DNA of 64,000 bases from Lentzea alba (lineage in GTDB: Bacteria; Actinomycetota; Actinomycetes; Mycobacteriales; Pseudonocardiaceae): positions 1,102,829 to 1,166,828 of the forward strand of contig NZ_JAAMPJ010000001.1 in the NCBI RefSeq assembly GCF_011067745.1, read 5' to 3'. The first letter of the stretch is position 1. Each line of letters begins with the position of its first letter. The notes below the pieces were generated by a model that had not been told where the DNA came from, made no database searches, and worked only from the letters and a program-made list of their open reading frames with translations. Below, piece by piece: positions 63,046-64,000 of the stretch. A program made the position numbers and the translations under genes.

Positions 63046-63894
63046 TCACTCCAATGGCGCAGCACCGGTACGGGGAGCTACCACCCCGGCCCGGAATGCC
63101 TCCGAAAGGGCGCTTCGCCACTGCGGCAACGGACGTAGTCCCGCTGCCTCCCACGCCGCGCCCGACAGCACCGAGTAGGCGGGTCGCGGGGCCGGTCGCG
63201 GGAAGTCGGCCGTGGTGCAGGGCCGCACGCGCGCCGGATCGGCGCCGAGCTCCTCGAAAATCGCCTGTGCGAACCGGAACCACGTCGTCTCACCGCCGCC
63301 GGTCGCGTGCAGCAACCGCTCGTCCGGCAGGACCGAGGCGAGCTCCAGCAGCCCGGCGGCGAGGTCGCGCGACCACGTCGGCGAGCCGACCTGATCATCC
63401 ACAACGGACAGTGACGGGCGCGAGGATTCCAGTGCCGCCATGGTCTTCACGAAGTTCGAGCCGTGCACGCCGTAAACCCACGCGGTGCGCACGACCCAGC
63501 CGCCCGCTTCGAGCACGCGGCGTTCGCCTTCGAGCTTCGTTCGGCCGTAAGCGGACTTGGGACCAACGGGGTCGGACGGCTCGTACGGCCGCGTGCCGTC
63601 ACCGGAGAACACGTAGTCCGTGGAGACGTGGATCATCGGAATGCCAACGGAAGCGCACGCCTCGGCCAGCAGACCCGGGCCGACGGCGTTCACCGCGAAG
63701 GCGGTCGACTCGTCGGTCTCAGCGGCGTCGACGGCCGTGTAGGCGGCACAGTTGATCACCGCGGTGGCGCCGGCCAGATCCGCAGCCGTGACCGCAGTCA
63801 CGTCCAGCTCGGCCGACGAGAGCGCGCGCACGGTCGGGGACAGGGCAGCGAGGTCGTGGCCGAGCTGGCCACGACCACCGGGAACGAGGATCAA
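63046..63894 (-). CDS. rmlD: dTDP-4-dehydrorhamnose reductase
   Basis: 282 residues. It makes dTDP-L-rhamnose for WbbL. GGRGQLG (6-12) is the dinucleotide turn, STDYVFSGDGTRPYEPSDP and YGRTK (Tyr116, Lys120) the catalytic motifs, and TGGGETTWFRFAQAIF the end of the fold. TTG 63894 is the only start compatible with the rmlB stop three bases upstream; AAGG lies about 10 bases before. rmlB follows on the same strand, so both form an operon. Confidence 0.92.
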   Translation of the reverse strand: MILVPGGRGQLGHDLAALSPTVRALSSAELDVTAVTAADLAGATAVINCAAYTAVDAAETDESTAFAVNAVGPGLLAEACASVGIPMIHVSTDYVFSGDGTRPYEPSDPVGPKSAYGRTKLEGERRVLEAGGWVVRTAWVYGVHGSNFVKTMAALESSRPSLSVVDDQVGSPTWSRDLAAGLLELASVLPDERLLHATGGGETTWFRFAQAIFEELGADPARVRPCTTADFPRPAPRPAYSVLSGAAWEAAGLRPLPQWRSALSEAFRAGVVAPRTGAAPLE

Positions 63895-63897
63895 CGC

Positions 63898-64000
63898 TCA
63901 GCCCTTCGCCAACTGAGCGCGCTCCTTGAGCGGCTCCCACCAGGCGCGGTTCTCGCGGTACCACTCGACCGTGTCGGCGAGACCGACGGCGAAGTCGACC
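63898..64000 (-). CDS. rmlB: dTDP-glucose 4,6-dehydratase, C-terminal end (partial)
   Basis: The last 33 codons (frame open to the right edge) read DFAVGLADTVEWYRENRAWWEPLKERAQLAKG, the conserved C-terminus of RmlB. It supplies dTDP-4-keto-6-deoxyglucose for dTDP-rhamnose synthesis. Only the tail is visible, so full activity cannot be assessed. It ends three bases before the rmlD start, completing the rhamnose supply pair. Confidence 0.8.
   Translation of the reverse strand, partial: VDFAVGLADTVEWYRENRAWWEPLKERAQLAKG

Overview
The window is high-GC DNA with many GTG and TTG starts, frequent start/stop overlaps, and actinomycete marker genes: whiB2/whmD, mtrA-mtrB-lpqB, F420 genes fbiA and fbiB, XRE/DUF5753 with DUF397, and DUF3558 lipoproteins. 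This points to an actinomycete, most likely family Pseudonocardiaceae (a Lentzea/Saccharothrix/Actinosynnema-like organism is my inference; no rRNA is present to prove it). The conserved genes keep the order of the Mycobacterium tuberculosis Rv3228-Rv3266c segment (rsgA, Rv3235, secA1, hpf, comF, lpqB-mtrB-mtrA, tmk, sahH, permease, manA, SIS protein, manB, DUF3499, Rv3259, whiB2, fbiA, fbiB, manC, wbbL, rmlD), interrupted by three accessory islands.

Region by region. 1-8717: the end of rsgA, then an accessory island with two tandem DUF3558 lipoproteins, an NAD-dependent epimerase, P5C dehydrogenase (pruA), a VOC protein and GNAT acetyltransferase, a WS/DGAT acyltransferase with a small kinase, and a SpoU methyltransferase. 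8802-21949: a HAD phosphatase, an Rv3235-like protein, secA, hpf, a gene-free kilobase, comF (on the opposite strand to its neighbours), a truncated membrane terpene-cyclase-like gene, a frameshifted gene following a calerythrin-like EF-hand gene, then the lpqB/mtrB/mtrA envelope-stress operon and tmk. 22092-27535: second island with XRE regulators, a TerD-containing protein that looks like a RING-less member of the MXAN_6230/SCO0854 family, DUF397 and VOC proteins. 27586-29049: sahH, with a terminator hairpin directly against the next start codon.

29148-36551: third island: an 801-residue polytopic membrane protein whose alpha/beta-hydrolase motifs are split by about ten membrane segments, duplicated GNAT genes, a TetR gene divergent from a DUF2975/HTH pair with apparently leaderless promoters and repeated operators, a MutL-type protein without its mutase, a P-loop kinase-like gene and a MarR regulator. 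36583-44091: an amino-acid permease, a CDF transporter and the GDP-mannose supply operon (manB, Trm112-like, SIS protein, manA). 44308-53868: a giant membrane glycosyltransferase behind whiB2, an M50 protease, the F420 cluster fbiA-fbiB-NUDIX, an AlkA-like glycosylase and manC. 54351-64000: a cell-surface glycan cluster with six glycosyltransferases (including wbbL and an 833-residue GT2-GT4 fusion) ending in rmlD and rmlB.

Together manA/manB/manC make GDP-mannose, rmlB/rmlD make dTDP-rhamnose, and WbbL with the neighbouring glycosyltransferases use such donors for the arabinogalactan linker and other surface glycans. Convergent or closely packed genes are often separated by long perfect palindromes (9904, 13205, 27540, 38216, 51662, 62800) and by an elaborate nested one at 58366-58513.
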